DNA of 64,000 nucleotides from Corythucha ciliata (GCA_038030265.1 CM075941.1:21576001-21640000); one strand, 5' to 3'; numbered from the stretch's first letter, positions 52,741-63,577 are shown. Numbers and translations are program-made. Notes: generated from the letters alone by a model not told the origin.

Positions 52741-54299
52741 TAACTCGAATTTTTGAAAATTATTTTTCGATTTACTTGAATATACGTTTTAATGCTCCAT
52801 GTAAAAGGAAAAATTCAAAAATTTTCCAACCGTAAAAAAATTGCCACCCGGAAACGCGTTCCCAAAACGCCCGCCATCGGTGCAGGCGTCCTTTCCCCCG
52901 CCCATCCACCCTTTGAAGGATGCCATTGACCATAAAAACTTCTTAGACAAGATAGTGTGGTGTAGAACATGAGAAGTATTGAGACGAGGGGTGGAAAAAA
53001 AAATGCTCCCACAATACCGGGAGGTACGTGCTGAACAGCGTGACGTGGTGATCGCAGTATGCATAACAATCATGATTATATGATGGTGGCGGAGGTGAGG
53101 ACGAAAAACGTGGATTGACTGCATTGTGGAATTAAATAATTTAAAAAAAATACAGAGAAAATGTGTGTGTGATCTTGTAGACCAGTGGCTATATCGAGGA
53201 AATTAACCAAAGAACGCAATAAAAAATTATTTCCCACAATTAACTATAAACGAGATAATAATAACAGGGGGGATGTCGACGAAAGGTGCTGAAGACGTTA
53301 ACTCTTGAGGCCAAACTTTCCCAAAGAAGAAAACTTCTTATGGGTAAGTTCCACCACGTGAGACCGCTCTACTTATACAAAAAAATAAAATAAAATGCAA
53401 CGGAATGCATACGATTCCCCCCAAAAATCAACAAACTTTTAAAACATCAGATGCAAATCGATTGTTCCTTTTCTAGTGGAAGAGAAAAAAATCCCCGGAA
53501 GTTGGTCTACTCCTCTTTCATTAGTTCCCAAGCTTTAGAGGCTTCAAGCTTTAACATTAGTCGGAGAAGCGCGGGTGTGGGTTGGGGAGGCGGGAGCCAA
53601 AGAAAAAAAGCTCTCGTCGTCGACAAAGACGTGCCATTTTGAAGCCACTTTTATTTAAATACAAAAAAAAATCTTAAACGCCTTAAGTAGCGGCGCGGCG
53701 GATGTTCCAGAAACACTTCATACAATGATGAAGTTACAAAAAGAAAAAAAAAAAGTGGCTCTAGTTTTTGTGTTCACCCCTTCCTTGTTTCAAGTGTAGC
53801 AAAGAGGGTTGGAGAAAAGGGGTTTGGATAGACAGGATGCTGTGGCTCACAGAACTCAATAATGGTCATTAAGTCGACGTTCTTCTTTTTTTTCTGCGGT
53901 ACCGAAATTCCGGGGAAGCGTTTAAACCCTGAAAATTACTCGAAAAAAAGTAATTTCGTGATTTATGTTGGACGCTAACAGCCCCCCCCCCCCTACGCCG
54001 TGCCACCAATCGCCCGTTCCACTGGTCTCATTGTAAAAACGTGCGGGGGCTCATTGGCTGGACTCGTATAAATTCCAAGGAGGCATAGTAAAGCCAGATT
54101 TCCGACTCGAAAAATTCACTCAGGGCTGCCCACCACACGAGGGTGGTGGATAAGGGATGATGGCGCAGAGTTTCGTGATTCTAATCGTTACCGAGGAGAC
54201 AAAATGGATTATTCCTGAGCCAACATCCCCCCAGTTTATGGTTCGACTATAGAATCTGAGGATTTCACCTCTTTCAGCCCATAATTTCACATAATTTGG
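52741..54299. other. No gene seen
   Basis: Includes AC/GC-rich stretch 52850-52920 and C-run 53980-53991. No domain-bearing ORF. Confidence 0.4.
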
Positions 54300-54720
54300 C
54301 ACTTTAAGAAATCAATTTCTGTAGGGGTTCGGTCTTTTTTAAATTCAAATTTTGTGGAGTATTGCTCATAGAAACCTAATTTCATGGTTTTACTCAATCA
54401 AAAAGCAAATTTCACAGGATTGATTCTCTAAAATGCAAATGTCTCGGGGTTGACCGTTTGAAAAATAACATTCCACAGGGTTGAATAATTCATAAAAGCA
54501 ATTCCGTTGTTAAGCTTTTTCGAAGTTCAAATATTTCATGAATTAGACACTCGCAGAACCCCATTTCGCGATTTTAAAGCGGTGACTGAAAAATCAAATT
54601 TCACCTCTGTGGCCTTATAAAAAGCAATTCACCGGTTTGGTTCCAACCAAAACTAAATTTTGCAGATCTGGCACGTCAGAAACCAAATTTCGCCCGTTGG
54701 CTCCCTGAAACTTTGCGCCT
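54300..54720 (+). repeat. Family B degenerate repeats
   Basis: About ten units of 35-40 bp, such as CAAATTTTGTGGAGTATTGC and AAACCCCATTTCGCGATTT. A family C patch follows at 54715-54800. Confidence 0.55.
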
Positions 54721-54788
54721 TGAAAATGGCTAAACTGACAATTTGAGCCCAACAGCTGTTAGCCAAAACTGGCTGTTCACTCCCAAAA

Positions 54789-55307
54789 GATGCAGAATTG
54801 AGGATTTAGGGTTATGGAAATTTTGGTGTTTGAGGAATGAAGACTGCGTGATTGATGATTGAGGGATTGCGTGGAGGACTACACAGTACTTCCATGTTCC
54901 CGTTTTTGGCGTTCAAGAATAATGCATACAAAAATAAAAAAAATAAACAAGAAAACTTCCGTGGCCGTATCAATTTTTTCAGTGCTCCGACCCCTCCGAT
55001 TTCATGCTGGTTAAAGAGTAACATGGGCGCTCGAGTTTTATTTCGCATTTTTCGACTAGCGCGCCCATGTTACCCTTTAACCAGCATGAAATCGGAGGGG
55101 TCGGATCACTGACAAAATTGATACGGCCATGCAAGTTTTCTTGTTTATTTATTTATTAATTTTTTTGTATGCATTATTGTTGAACGCCAAAAACGGGAAC
55201 ATGGAAGTATCGCGTGGTCCTCCACACAATCCCTGAATCATCAATCACGCAGTCTTCATCCCTCAAACACCAACATTTCCGTAACACTAAATCCACAATT
55301 CTGCATC
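54789..55307. repeat. Large palindrome of about 520 bp
   Basis: Left arm from GATGCAGAATTGAGG (54789) to GTTACATGGGCGC-type sequence near 55030 is inverted at 55066-55307 (ends CAATTCTGCATC). Loop is about 35 nt. Includes GGGAACATGGAAGT / ACTTCCATGTTCCC and CCTCCGATTTCATGCTGGTT / AACCAGCATGAAATCGG. Most mismatches are substitutions, so it is a moderately old foldback or cruciform-forming sequence. No protein code and no hammerhead core seen. Confidence 0.85.
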
Positions 55308-55499
55308 GCACATAATCAATAATCAACCCTCAGTCCACATCGACTATAATCTTCAATTACCGACCCTTATCCATCAACGACTATAGCCATTAATCGTCAC
55401 TCAATTATTAATCCTCCTAAAAACATTCGTCTTCGTTCTTTCATACAAAAAATCGAGAAAAAAAAATGTTACAAAATAGTCCAAAGTAAAGCACAATGA

Positions 55500-56260
55500 G
55501 AGTATACTATTGGGTCGAAAAAAAGGCGATTTCAGGTTCTTCGACCATTTTAAAACAACAATTTCGAAAGGCTGAAGCCCGTTCCATATTCATCGTGGAA
55601 AACTACTTAACATACAAACGTTGTAGGAAATTTAATGCTCAACAAGTTTTTTGAGTGAAGATTTTCCTCGAAAGTAACTCATTTTCGGGATATTTAGAAG
55701 AAACTAAAAGAAGTGCCAAAACATTTTGGTTTTTGGGCTGCCAAAAATTTACCTCTGAAGAGGTAGCATTTTCAGAGTTAATTTTTTCTCGAACACTTCT
55801 GACCTATAATGACAAGATGACAAAAAATCCCGCAGTCTTCATTCCCCGAACACCGAAATTACCAAAAATCAATTATAACCATCAATCGTCACTCAATTTT
55901 TAATCCTCCTTCAATTATTCGTCTTCGTTATTATAAAAAAAATTATAAAAAATACAAAATAGTCCAAAGTGCAAAACTTGCTCGAAAACATGCGATTTTA
56001 GGACCTTCGACCATTTTGGAACAACAATTTCGAAAGGCTGTAGCCCGTTTCATATTCATCGTGGAAAACTACTTTACATACAAAATTTGTTAGAAATTTA
56101 TCGCTCAACAAGTTTTGAGTGAAGATTTTCCTCTAAGGTAACTCATTTTCGGGATATTTAGACGAAACTAAAAGACGTGCCAAAACATTTCCCTGCCAAA
56201 AAATTGTACGAGTTTTTCAGAGTTAGCATTTTTTTTCTCGAACACTACTGACCTTTGAAT
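55500..56260 (+). repeat. Tandem duplication (period about 475 bp)
   Basis: 55540-55730 and 56005-56205 are about 85-90 percent identical: CGACCATTTTAAAACAACAA, ATTTCGAAAGGCTGAAGCCC and TTTTCGGGATATTTAGAAGA recur in the same order. A third related piece, 55830-55905 against 55252-55412 (CATCAATCGTCACTCAATTT), extends the pattern outwards. Confidence 0.8.
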
Positions 56261-56284
56261 ACAATATGGCAAAAAGTCAAAGGG

Positions 56285-56925
56285 GTTTGTTTTCGGCAAC
56301 GTTGTAGTCAATTCGCATGGAAATTGTACGAGAAATCCGAACAAAATAGTTACAAAATTCCAGAACCAATTGTTTCTAAGTTAATACCGAAAATATTATT
56401 CCACTACGGGGAGAACATGCCTGGGAAATGATTTAACTTCAAAACAAAGGTCATATTCACGTTTTTCATACCAAGAAACAACTAGATTTAGATTACTATG
56501 TAATTCTGTGGCAAATAATTTTTGACATAGTCACGCCAAATCCTACTCCTCCCACAATTTTCTCTTAATCTCAGTTTTTTTCGGGTACAAATATTTGCAA
56601 TTAAGATTCAAAGGGGCTCTCGTGGCCCTTTCTTGCAATTTCGACCGTCATTTTGTTCTACTGATCCTTTTGCGCTAAAAACGACGATTTTGGCTACAAA
56701 AAAAGTTGCATTTTTTCGGCAATGTTGTGGTCAATTCACAAGAAAATTTCACGAGGTATCCGAAAATATTTAAACAATTCTGGAATCACTTGTTTCTAAG
56801 TTATATTTAAAAACGACTTTTCGGTACAGGGAGAACATGTCCGATAAATATTTTTTTCTCAAAACAAAGGCCAGATTTGTGCTTCTCTTACCAAGAAATA
56901 GCCAGGTTTTCATTTCCATGCAATT
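56285..56925 (+). repeat. Duplicated segment pair (offset about 426 bp)
   Basis: 56285-56500 and 56712-56925 share GTTTTCGGCAACGTTGT, TTGTTTCTAAGTTA, GGGAGAACATGCC and CAAAACAAAGGTC in order, about 70 percent identical. Together with 55500-56260 this makes a compound, diverged repeat domain. Confidence 0.75.
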
Positions 56926-57158
56926 TATCGAAAAAAAAGCGACAGACCATTCGCACCCCAGAGATAGGTTTACAGACTATTTGCGCCTATAAATGGCAAA
57001 CATTACTCTATGTTCTATCCGCCCTTTGGAACGGCCGAATTCACAATTCACGAAAATTCTTAAAATGACAAGATTTACGTCCTGAAAGTGGGCAAAACAG
57101 ACTATTCGCGAACCAAAAGTGGCCAAACTGACGTACAGCAGCGGCCCGCGCATCCACC

Positions 57159-57316
57159 ACTAAAGGCCTCGCCACACCGAACGCGAACTGCCGCGCGGAC
57201 TGGTCCGCACGCGGAAAAACTATGGTAACGGGGTATACCTCACCCACGTTGTCATGGTTTTCTAGCGAGCGGACCAGTCCGCGCGGCAGTTCGCGTTTGG
57301 TGTGGCGAGGCCTTAA
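57159..57316. mobile_element. Foldback MITE copy 1, GGCCTCGCCACACC ends
   Basis: About 158 bp. The arms AAGGCCTCGCCACACCGAAC and GTTTGGTGTGGCGAGGCCTT are inverted. The arms also contain GCGGACTGGTCCGC. A second copy lies at 57857-58013 in opposite orientation (the interior CACGCGGAAAAACTATGG is reversed). Flanking sequence begins CTAA and ends TTAA. Confidence 0.85.
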
Positions 57317-57319
57317 TTC

Positions 57320-57545
57320 GCGGAAAATCGCTTTCCGCTGCCGAAATTATTTTAGCAGTGTCCTGGACCTAAAATTGAGAAAAATCGCCGATCCTATGAT
57401 AAATGTGAAAACATTGCTGATTCGCAGCTAAAATTGACAATAATTTCCAATTCCCGGCTCAAATTAAGAAAAAGCACTATAATTCGCGGCTAAAGTTGAT
57501 TTTTAAAAGTAAGTAAGTAAATTTGCATAACAATTCGCGGTTTCA
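57320..57545 (+). repeat. Family A units
   Basis: About six units (TAAAATTGAGAAAAATCGCC, TTCGCAGCTAAAATTGAC) between the two MITE copies. Confidence 0.5.
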
Positions 57546-57637
57546 GAAGAGGTATACACGCACGCAATAGTTATTGTGCAAAAAATGTTTGCCCAATAAT
57601 TTTCGTTTATCCTCCACGTTCAATATATTGTGCAATA

Positions 57638-57858
57638 GGAGTATTCACGTCAAATTTCGTTCGTAGTTTCGTAATTGCGTAGTCAGATGTTCGTTACCAG
57701 GGAAATCAAGTTTCGAATGAATTACTTTTAAAATATGACCCGAACGAAATGAATGACAAAATGATTCCAATTCCTATTTCCCTAACAACAGACCGTATAG
57801 CAACAACGCAATTATACGAAACTACAAACAGTACGAAAGTTGACGTGAATACCCCTAA
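57638..57858. mobile_element. Foldback MITE with ATTCACGTCAA ends
   Basis: Left arm GTATTCACGTCAAATTTCGT (57640) is inverted at GAAAGTTGACGTGAATAC (57836-57853), with a further arm pair CGTAGTTTCGTAATTGCG / CGCAATTATACGAAACTAC. About 220 bp. Its right end abuts the left end of the MITE at 57857. Confidence 0.8.
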
Positions 57859-58013
57859 AGGCCTCGCCACACCAAACGCGAACTGCCGCGCGGACTGGTC
57901 CGCTCGCTAGAAAACCATGACAACGTGGATGAGGTATACCCCGTTACCATAGTTTTTCCGCGTGCGGACTAGTCCGCGCGGCAGTTCGCGTTCGGTGTGG
58001 CGGGGCCTTAATA
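57857..58013. mobile_element. Foldback MITE copy 2, GGCCTCGCCACACC ends (reverse orientation)
   Basis: Same element as 57159-57316 but its interior (CTCGCTAGAAAACCATGACA) is the reverse complement of that copy. Identity across arms is about 95 percent. Confidence 0.85.
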
Positions 58014-58079
58014 TTTGGGTGTTTACTTTTACTTTATTTTTCAAATAAAAATGATTTGCACTATATTATTTATTTACTT

Positions 58080-58500
58080 TCTCATGTGTCAGGCTGCTTG
58101 AATTTTGGCACACACAAACGTTTTCATGACGAACAGTGTGTGCGAGGAGACTAAAAAAACTAACATCTTGGCTAACAAACGTGAACAAACGACGTTCTGA
58201 CGAAATATGCCACTAAACAAATGATTTCGCTCATATGTAGGGTTCGGGTTGCGTGAACTTGGCGCGCAGGCACACTTGTTCGTGGCATAATTATAGTGAT
58301 TTGGCAGGCTAAAAAAACGTACAACATTTTGGCTGTACAGACGAAAACAAACGACGTTCCGACGGAATCTCCGGCTAAACAAAGGATTTCGCTCATGTGT
58401 GAGGTTGCGTGAAGTTCACCGCGCACACTTGTTCGCGGCTAATTTAGTGATTTGGGGGGCTATAAGCAAATGATGATTTTGGCTAAACAAAATATTTTGT
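58080..58500 (+). repeat. Tandem repeat of about 160 bp, nearly three units
   Basis: GATTTCGCTCATATGTAGGGTT (written here as GATTTCGCTCAT, then ATGTAGGGTT) near 58223 recurs near 58385 as GATTTCGCTCATGTGTGAGG, and CACACTTGTTCGTGGC near 58272 recurs near 58427 as CACACTTGTTCGCGGC. Within each unit ACGACGTTC and ACAAACGT-type words keep their order. Low copy, 80-85 percent identity. Confidence 0.7.
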
Positions 58501-58544
58501 CTGGCTATACATATTATAGGTCATCAAACAATAAAATGAGCCAA

Positions 58545-58915
58545 CTCTTGCCAAATAATGATTTTAACAACGGTCGAAAACCGTTGGCTTTCTTTTGGAG
58601 AGCTGATCGTGCAAAACTGGTTTTTGAAGAGCCAGAGAAATTTGGGTTTTTTGTTTGTTCCGAGAAATTTGGTTTTTGGAAGAGTCAAAAACACACGGAA
58701 GTGGATTGTGTAAGCGTCAAATTCGCGACATTTGGACTTTGAAAAAGCTCAATCGCCGCGGAATTGCTTTTTTGAAAGACCCTGCGAGATTGGATTTTCG
58801 AATTGGTTGCAACACCGCAAAATTGGTTTTTTGGGGTGAGCAAAACCATCGAAATTCGGTTCTGTAAGTGCCAATAATCCGCAAAATTCCGGCTTTGAAA
58901 AGCCCCAAACCCGCA
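58545..58915 (+). repeat. Family B degenerate repeats
   Basis: Ten or so units of about 38-45 bp, with GAGAAATTTGGTTTTTGGA, GCGAGATTGGATTTTCGA and GCAAAATTGGTTTTTTGG. Ends in a T-run of about 17. Confidence 0.55.
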
Positions 58916-59202
58916 ACTTTTTTTTTTTTTTTTTTTAAATTTATTTATTTATTGAAGCGCGATCTGGGAAATTGCTTTTTAAATGAACCAACTCTCTGTA
59001 AATTACGTGTGAAATCCGTAGCCACTCACGCCTCGTAAACGTTGTAGGCGTGTTTTTCCAACCCATCCCCGTCTGCCCACCCCTCATAGGTCGTTATTGA
59101 AACCTGAAACGCGTCTCTTTTTACCGAAAAAATGGGTCGCCCGTTTTTCACTGCACCCTCACTCTCACTCTCTCTCTTTCCAACGGAACGCGGCGTTTTT
59201 AG
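58916..59202. other. No gene seen
   Basis: A T-run (about 58919-58936), a pyrimidine tract ending at 59200 that could act as a splice acceptor, and no other supported feature. Confidence 0.4.
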
Positions 59203-59276
59203 GCGGCACGAGATCGGCGGCTATGTCCGTTTCTTCACAGTATGGTCAACGAGCGTTTCAACCTTGGTCAGCGATA
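59203..59276 (+). CDS. Weak candidate exon (unknown protein)
   Basis: After a good pyrimidine tract and TTTTTAG, the frame GTRSAAMSVSSQYGQRAFQPWSAI (first residue split with one base from a previous exon) is open. A weak donor GTAAAT lies at 59276. The phase matches the candidate first exon at 52712-52739, but the phase to the next exon at 60126 does not match, so this link is not established. The open frame continues to 59522 without a domain I recognise. Confidence 0.3.
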
Positions 59277-59529
59277 CGTAAATCGGGTCACAAAAAGGAC
59301 TGTCTTTATTATGAAGAGCCTATTTCAGAGGGAGGAGACAATTTTTTCAGCTATCTTTCTTCCTCGAGCGGAAATGGCGTAGAAATGGTTTGCCCTTGGG
59401 CACCATGTGTGGTGGCGGGGTTCGGGGGAGGGGTGGCGAGAGGGTTGAGCCTGGAGTTGAATGTTGGTGATCAACGGAGCGACAGAGCGTATCTTTCGAA
59501 TGGAAAAAAGACTGTGGGTTGAAGGGGGG

Positions 59530-60125
59530 GGGGGTTGATATAGCAGAACCTGTGCCTTGTGAAGGAGGGTAGGAAATAAAAAAGCAGGTGTATCCCATTA
59601 CCTGCTTTACGCGTTGCGTTTCAAGTGTTTTTAAAAAGGTCTTATCGAGTGTTGTTGGGAAGGGTCTGATGAGGGGGGGGGGGCTTTAAGCAGTGACGAA
59701 AAAGTCTTACGAAATAAACATGAATGAACGGCCGGAAGTGCTGTTGTAATAAAAATGAGAGAATATACTCATACTAAAAAATTGGCTTTTCAAATGAAAA
59801 TTTTGTTAAATAATTTCAACTTTTTATTGTATTTTTCAAACATGTAAGCAGCCAGCAGTGCAACTCTCGCTAAGGAGCACTGAAGCATTAACATCCGTTC
59901 TGGTGGGATTTCTTTTTGTCTAGTGAAGGCACTTAACAAGAGCTCTATGAGGTATTCGAGGCATTGATTTTTACGCAAAGCGTCTTTATGGACACTCATC
60001 TGTACAATACTGTCATCAATTTGTACGTCAAGGTGATTGACGTCGAGCCAATTTGCATGTTGTTAAAAATAAAATTCTACGTTTTTTTATTTGTTTTTTA
60101 TTTATTTATTTTTATTTTTTTTTAG
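59530..60125. other. No gene seen
   Basis: Contains two G-runs (59523-59533 and 59673-59681) and a poly-T tract (60081-60124) leading into the exon at 60126. Confidence 0.4.
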
Positions 60126-60293
60126 AGAAAAATGCATACGAAAATGCTCAACACGGAAATTCTCAATAATGCGGCTCCACCGCCCGCTATCACTCAAAAC
60201 AACGGTCATCCGAGCACACCGTTCCCCCAGTCGACCCAGCCGAATCATCCATTCATTCCTCAAGAACAAGACATGCATCAAGACCATCAACAG
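60126..60293 (+). CDS. Exon of an unidentified low-complexity protein gene
   Basis: The acceptor is a long T-tract plus AG at 60124-60125. The donor is CAG|GTACGT at 60294. The frame is phase 0 at both ends, 56 codons: RKMHTKMLNTEILNNAAPPP, AITQNNGHPSTPFPQ, PFIPQEQDMHQDHQQ. It is Pro/Gln/His-rich and disordered, as in transcriptional regulators. It splices in phase to the next exon at 61077. I do not recognise the gene. The 131-codon ORF at 60091 is the wrong frame. Confidence 0.6.
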
Positions 60294-61076
60294 GTACGTA
60301 ATTAGTTCGCATTGTTATTCGAAAAAAAAAAGTTTTCTTCGTCGACCTGTGACGTTAATTGCACGAAAAAAGCATCCCCCTCTCATATCCCGTGGTATAC
60401 AAAAGTTCAGTTATAAACTTGGGAGAATCCATTGTTTTATCATGCACGAGTCCACTCTGCTGAGAGAGTTTTTTTTAAAAAAGTAAAAACCAAAGATACC
60501 TGCGCGAACAAAATTATCGGGTGATTGAGGGGGGGGGGAGTAGAATTTTGCTGCCGTTGCCTGTGCGTGTAATGACTTTGGGTAATTGGTTAATTGGAGG
60601 GAAGTTGGCCGCTAAAGGGACGGTCGTTGCGGTGAGGGCTCAGTTCGAGGAGATAATTCGAAGCCCGTCACGAACTTTTTGGAAGGGATCAGCTACTTTC
60701 GCCCTCCCCCTCCGGCACTGAACCACGAAAAAAGCGTCTCACCAATCTACTGATCTTTTATTAAGTTCTTCATCAATTGGGTGGCTTCCTTTCAGCTTTC
60801 ACGTTTTGCCTAACAGAAAAATTTCTTGGTCCTTCTTGTGGGAACTTTCTATTTAATTTGTAATTTATCGAGATCTCGAGGATCAAAATTGCCCCCCCCC
60901 CCCCGCGAAAGAGCATCGAATTTCGCAAGAAAGAGTTTACTGGAAGCCTCCACAAGATAGAGCGTCAATGTTCTTCCACTTCTTAAGACGTCCTTCTTCG
61001 TTCTTCTACTTTTCCATACAATTTTTTATTAATGCTTCACTCTTCTTCTTCACTTCGTTCTCATTCTTTCTTTCAG

Positions 61077-61239
61077 GCTGAGACCAACAACCACTCGTCC
61101 TCCACAACCACCACCCCCACCACCATCATCACCGCGGCGCCTCCTCTACCACCCAGATCTTCTTTAATGCAATCATCCACCGCGGTCGCCGCCGCGGTAT
61201 CACCATCACAACCACCACTAGCGGTCGATCTCTCGCAAG
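61077..61239 (+). CDS. Next exon of the same unidentified gene (Thr/Pro-rich)
   Basis: The acceptor TTTCTTTCAG at 61067-61076 and the donor GTGAGT at 61240 are both strong. Phase 0 entry and phase 1 exit. The codons give AETNNHSSSTTTTPTTIITA, APPLPPRSSLM, SSTAVAAAVSPSQPPLAVDLSQ (54 residues). This is a disordered, low-complexity stretch with three repeated-residue blocks. No domain recognised. Confidence 0.6.
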
Positions 61240-61590
61240 GTGAGTTTCTTTTTCAGACCGTTTTATGTTGTTGTTTTTTTTTGTTCTCTCCACCCTCGTT
61301 TTTGTATTAAATTCCAGCCCCCCCCCCCGTTGGCAGTGTTAGTGTTTTTTGCAAAGAGTTACTCCCCCTCCCCCACCCATAGTATTAACGTGTCGGTTGA
61401 AACGGGCATGAAGTGTTTTGGTGCGTCACATTAAGGATAAACGCTGGATCCGAACGAGATAAAAGGTAAGAACGCCTCTATGTACACATTTTTTCGCGGT
61501 TTACCGCCCCCATCCCTTTTGCGACCATCTCCCAATTTTGTTTTTTTAAAAAAAAACACATACACAATTTATTAATTTATTTTCCTAAAG

Positions 61591-61853
61591 CACTTTTCAT
61601 CTCTCCCCCCACAACCGACCCCGGACCCCCGGACAAAGTGGTCCATCCAGAGGATTATGATCTGGCAGGTTTAAATCTTCTCACAGAAGCGTTAATTAAG
61701 GGCACTTTAAAAAGAAAAGAAAAAGACAGGAACCCCCACCCCCTTATACACTCACACAACCCAAGAACCTCAGAGCTAAGACGTCCCCCTCACACAACTA
61801 GTTCGTCTAATACCCTAATTTACCACTTTTTTTTTTCTCACGACACAAAATGA
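61591..61853 (+). CDS. Downstream exon of the same gene (may continue or end here)
   Basis: The acceptor TTTTCCTAAAG at 61580-61590 matches the phase 1 exit of the previous exon. Frame: ALFISPPTTDPGPPDKVV, HPEDYDLAGLNLLTEALIKG, then a Lys-rich, low-complexity tail to a TGA at 61851. The acidic-hydrophobic LAGLNLLTEALIKG looks like a short helical motif. An alternative donor (GCAG|GTTTAA near 61667) would end the exon after YDLA, so the low-complexity C-terminus is doubtful. Confidence 0.45.
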
Positions 61854-62720
61854 TTCAAAGAAATGAAGAAAGAGGGGAAAACTGAATGACTGTGAGAATT
61901 TTTCTTGTTTTTTCTTTTTTTTTTTTTTTTGTTTTGTTACGATGTGTGTCCGTGCATTTCACGTGAAAAGTTTAAGGGAATCCCCCCACCCCACCATAAT
62001 TTATTGTTTTGTTGTTGTTTTTTTCATTGTTGTTTTACGTTACTCTAACGGTGGGGTTTCAATAATGAAATCATCGCATCGTCTCCACTTGCTTTAATTT
62101 CGTCAATTCTCTACGAGATAATTTTTCTGATTACTACAAAAAGTCTGATCCATGAAGGGTTTTCTCATATTCGCGAGGTGACGACAATTTTATACGATTT
62201 CTCTCAAGTGATTCCTCGGAAATTTGGTACCCCCAGCTCAGTGCTCAATCAGTTTGTCGGACGAGATTGCCTATTTCCGGGGTGGGTGGGTGATGGATTA
62301 GTGGATTTCAAACGCCACTTTACCTGATGAAATCGCTCTGGTAAGAGGTGGTTTGGTGCCGAATTTGCAAGCAATCCAGTTCAAGGGTTGATGGGGGGGG
62401 GGACTCGTAGAAGCTGACAATAGGCCGCGGAAATTGTAAGGTTGCCCCTAAAAAAAAGTTCACAGCCTAATTTACTCGCGGAAATTATACAATAATATGA
62501 AATTATGTAATAACAATAATAATATTGTTGACCTTGGAAACTCATTAAACAGGCAGGAAAACCTTCCAAATAAATAGCACGCGTACTCGCATAATCTGTA
62601 TGGGGCGAGTGGACAGTTGAGTTCCACGTTTTATGGAAAGAAATGGTCAGTTTGCCAGGCTGAATGGTCAACTTCCATCCCAGTTTGTACCAACGAAACT
62701 CCCGCGTTTCTGTAAGTCCC
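61854..62720. other. No gene seen
   Basis: AT-rich with T-runs (about 61915-61931), then unique sequence with G9 near 62392. No supported feature. Confidence 0.4.
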
Positions 62721-63577
62721 CTAGACAAGGCAAAAATTGAGAAAACGCGCTAGCGCATCCTGCTCTTTAAGCAAGTCCACGGATAAAATTGAGAAAAGGT
62801 GCTAATTTCCGCTAAAATTGAGGGGGGAAACACCAATTCATGGTATTTGAAGTCAACTTCGCTGGTATTTAATTGAGAAACAGCGCTATTTGCTATGTCC
62901 GTCAGTTCACTACTGGAATTGAGAATAGATATGTATTTATGATTCGTGGCTTCTAGCGGCAACTTCACGGGTAAAATACATAAAAGCATTAATCCCAAAA
63001 TTCTGCCGGTGTTTAGGCGGCCAATACTGAGAAAGCGCGCTATAATGTCCTCCTGAGGGCCAAGTCCACGCGCGGCTAAAATTTAAGAAAAGTGCTAAAT
63101 GTGCTGATCTTGGGTCAAACACGCAGTTAAAATTAAGACAAAACGCTAAATCTTGTCTGAAATTGAGAAAAAGAGCTAACATGCTGTTCTTGAGGTAAGT
63201 CTGCGGTTACTATTGAGAAAACTATACATATAATTTGCTATTCTGCTATTTTCACGCCTTGAATTGTGAAAAGCGCTAATTTGGTGACTTTACACAAAGA
63301 GCGTACAGTATAGCGAATAGCGAATAGCATCGAAAAAAGCGTCAATATTCTTGGCTGAAACTGGGCTGAAACAGAGAAAAACCTCTATAATATTGTGGAG
63401 AGACAACAACATGTACCACCTGGGCGTCTGAATAACTCCACGACAACATGACCAATTACAATTTTAATAAAAACCTCTATTTCCTATTTCATGGCTTGAA
63501 TTTAGGAAAAAGCCTGTAACTTATGGCTAGAAGTGATAAAAATCGTAAATTCGTGGCCAAATTGAGATAAATCTCTT
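62720..63577 (+). repeat. Family A degenerate tandem repeat
   Basis: About 25 loose units (AAAATTGAGAAAACGCGCTA, AAAATTGAGAAAAGGTGCTA, TAAAATTAAGACAAAACGC). Orientation as in 2560-3690. The array continues after the MITE at 63578-63691. Confidence 0.7.

Noticed and set aside
59097..59522. 141-codon plus-strand ORF as a stand-alone gene
   Set aside because: The stretch before 59203 is a pyrimidine-rich splice acceptor region and the end is low complexity. Only a short candidate exon is kept at low confidence.
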